Assembly: GCA_009783865.1 (NCBI GenBank)
Contig: WRCR01000215.1
Span: forward strand, 1 to 6,964
From: Planctomycetaceae bacterium
GTDB taxonomy: Bacteria > Planctomycetota > Planctomycetia > Pirellulales > Thermoguttaceae
Reading direction: 5' to 3'
Length of the DNA: 6,964 nucleotides
Positions 5,889-6,964 of the stretch are shown piece by piece (the stretch's first letter is position 1; each line of letters begins with the position of its first letter). A program made the translations under genes and the position numbers. Below the pieces are notes generated by a model. The model made no database searches. It had not been told where the DNA came from and saw only the letters and a program-made list of their open reading frames with translations.

Positions 5889-6767
5889 TCAATCGCGGCT
5901 GTTCACGAGAGATTTCAGCGTATCGAAAATCCGGCAAATTGAATCCGCTGATACTTCATGCCAGTTGGAAAGTTTGTGATTCAAAACCGCAACCTTGAGC
6001 AGTTCCAGCGGTTCCCGCAAATCATTCGGCAAGTCGCCGAAGTTGTTCAACGCCGCAAGAACTTCGCCGGTGGTTTGACAAACATTGGTTTCCTCCGTGA
6101 TTTTGCCGCCGGTTTCGGATTTTGTATTCTTTCGTTCTGTTTCGGCGGTATCGTCATCGTCCGTATCAAACGGCGGTGAAGAGTCAGTTCCTTCCGCTCG
6201 GTTATCGGTCGGCTGTATCTTTGCCGGTCTTGATTCCACTGTATCAGAGAAAGACGCTTCAGTATCTTCCAGTTCCGCTGTAAAAATATCTTCGTCTCTC
6301 GGCTTCAGTTCAGCGGGTGCTCCGTTCACTTCCCAGCGTTGAACCCGCATTTGGGCGGCAGACCAATCTTCCAGCACCGCTCCTTCGAGATACGTTTCGG
6401 CATCTTCCCAATCCAGTGCTGCAAAAAAGTGTGACCAGTACAACTTCGGATATTTCTGATACACTTCGCCGAATCTTTCCGAAACGCGGCGGAGACGACC
6501 AACATGCTGCGGTGAAACACCGCCGACTCTTCGCGCCCATGCTTCGTCGGAGTATGCCGACTTCGGTTGCTCAGAATCGATTAAAGCGTTGCGCCATTTC
6601 AAGATAATGTCGCCTTTTTCCCAATTCGTTCTGCTGACGAGTGTGTTCCACGTCCCGACAAACGGCAGCGACAGCCCGTTTATCTGCGGCGAATTCAACA
6701 TTAGAACTTCGTTATCGGTGTTGCGGGAATCAATTTGTTCAACGGTACGGTCAGCGGAAACTATCAT
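5889..6767 (-). CDS. Planctomycete conserved protein with a DUF1016-N/DUF3102-like helical module and acidic linker
   Basis: The 292-residue product has a conserved N-terminal half: GTWNTLVSRTNWEKG (38-52), YSDEAWARRVGGVSPQHVGRL (72-92, helix-turn-helix-like), ERFGEVYQKYPKLYWSHFFA (97-116) and DAETYLEGAVLEDWSAAQMR (122-141). The order of a short helix-turn-helix, then LYWSHF, then a segment ending in GWSxxQ(M/L)R, matches the architecture of the DUF1016 N-terminal domain and resembles DUF3102. The PDDEXK nuclease half of DUF1016 proteins is absent. Residues 150-225 are very acidic and look disordered (TDDDDTAETE), followed by a helical C-terminus (234-290). I recall similar proteins of unknown function from planctomycetes. 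A DNA-binding or regulatory role is inference. The ATG at 6767 is preferred: upstream codons to the GTG at 6821 translate to unconvincing residues. No Shine-Dalgarno site is visible. Confidence 0.8.
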   Translation of the reverse strand: MIVSADRTVEQIDSRNTDNEVLMLNSPQINGLSLPFVGTWNTLVSRTNWEKGDIILKWRNALIDSEQPKSAYSDEAWARRVGGVSPQHVGRLRRVSERFGEVYQKYPKLYWSHFFAALDWEDAETYLEGAVLEDWSAAQMRVQRWEVNGAPAELKPRDEDIFTAELEDTEASFSDTVESRPAKIQPTDNRAEGTDSSPPFDTDDDDTAETERKNTKSETGGKITEETNVCQTTGEVLAALNNFGDLPNDLREPLELLKVAVLNHKLSNWHEVSADSICRIFDTLKSLVNSRD

Positions 6768-6823
6768 TTTTATATTTCTATTGGAAAAAATTATCGGAAT
6801 ATCAACTGTTGTTATTATCACAT

Positions 6824-6880
6824 TTACTGGTTATTTGTCCAGTCCGGCTTCAAGATTTTCGTCGAACAACCACCTAACAT
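6824..6880 (-). other. Possible 18-codon leader ORF upstream of the acidic protein
   Basis: If transcription begins at the promoter near 6899-6927, the first ATG in the leader (6878-6880) opens a frame of 18 codons ending in TAA at 6824-6826, with GGGG a few bases upstream. It could be a leader peptide, but chance short frames are common and no attenuator structure is evident. Confidence 0.15.
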
Positions 6881-6898
6881 CAAGCCCCAAATTAAAAA

Positions 6899-6927
6899 AT
6901 TTTATCGACGTAACTGCTTGACAACAA
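6899..6927 (-). promoter_or_regulatory. Possible promoter of the acidic protein gene
   Basis: On the minus strand TTGTTG (6922-6927) and TAAAAT (6899-6904, five of six) are 17 bases apart. The leader to the ATG at 6767 would be about 125 nt. The -35 overlaps that of the plus-strand promoter candidate. Confidence 0.45.
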
Positions 6928-6947
6928 AACATTTCTGTAAATTGTAT
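6918..6947 (+). promoter_or_regulatory. Possible rightward promoter at the window edge
   Basis: A perfect TTGACA (6918-6923) is followed after 18 bases by a weak TTGTAT (6942-6947). An ATG at 6958-6960 could begin a plus-strand gene, but only two codons are visible and there is no ribosome binding site. Transcription would start only a few bases before that ATG. Confidence 0.3.
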
Positions 6948-6964
6948 CTTTTTGCACATGGTGA

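Noticed and set aside
1..6964. tRNA, rRNA, CRISPR array, transposase, toxin-antitoxin or defence genes
   Set aside because: No cloverleaf-like sequence, regular spacer array or recognisable protein motif for any of these was seen; the repeats at 305-386 have no spacers and are too few for a CRISPR.

Overview
The window looks like chromosomal DNA of a planctomycete, probably a Pirellulales-type organism of moderate GC. The main evidence is the S16 ribosomal protein core, which reads like planctomycete S16, backed by a protein (5889-6767) of a type I recall only from planctomycete genomes and a Gfo/Idh/MocA-type fragment with the C-terminal motif common in that phylum. This assignment comes from remembered sequence patterns, not a search. 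Shine-Dalgarno sites are mostly absent; only rpsP has a clear one.

Layout. At the left edge (1-211, minus) lies the C-terminal part of a Gfo/Idh/MocA-type oxidoreductase whose N-terminal two thirds are missing. Between it and rpsP (347-832, minus) is a cluster of short palindromes and 27/28-bp direct repeats that also encodes the last residues and stop codon of S16. rpsP has its own near-consensus promoter in the 860-1173 gap, which also holds a bidirectional terminator for the next gene. From 5250 down to 1174 two secreted proteins are encoded in tandem on the minus strand: a 912-residue protein combining a beta-sandwich-like region, a TIM-barrel glycosidase-like region and a C-terminal formylglycine-generating-enzyme-like (SUMF1) domain, then a 417-residue TIM-barrel glycosidase-like protein. 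The first has a strong promoter overlapped by a perfect inverted repeat, and a leader made almost entirely of four 7-bp tandem repeats. Divergent from it is a small putative lipoprotein (5431-5862, plus). Converging on that is a 292-residue protein (5889-6767, minus) with a helical, probably DNA-binding N-terminal module and a very acidic linker. The right end holds a divergent promoter region and possibly the first codons of a plus-strand gene.

How the genes fit together. The two exported TIM-barrel proteins probably act on the same polysaccharide or glycoconjugate in the periplasm or outside the cell, but no substrate can be read from the sequence. rpsP, the lipoprotein and the acidic protein seem functionally unrelated to them. 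I see no defence system, CRISPR array, tRNA, rRNA, transposase or complete mobile element. The points most worth a second look are the catalytically depleted SUMF1-like domain fused to a glycosidase-like barrel, the repeat array invading the 3' end of rpsP, the heptad-repeat leader, and the acidic protein with its DUF1016-N-like module.
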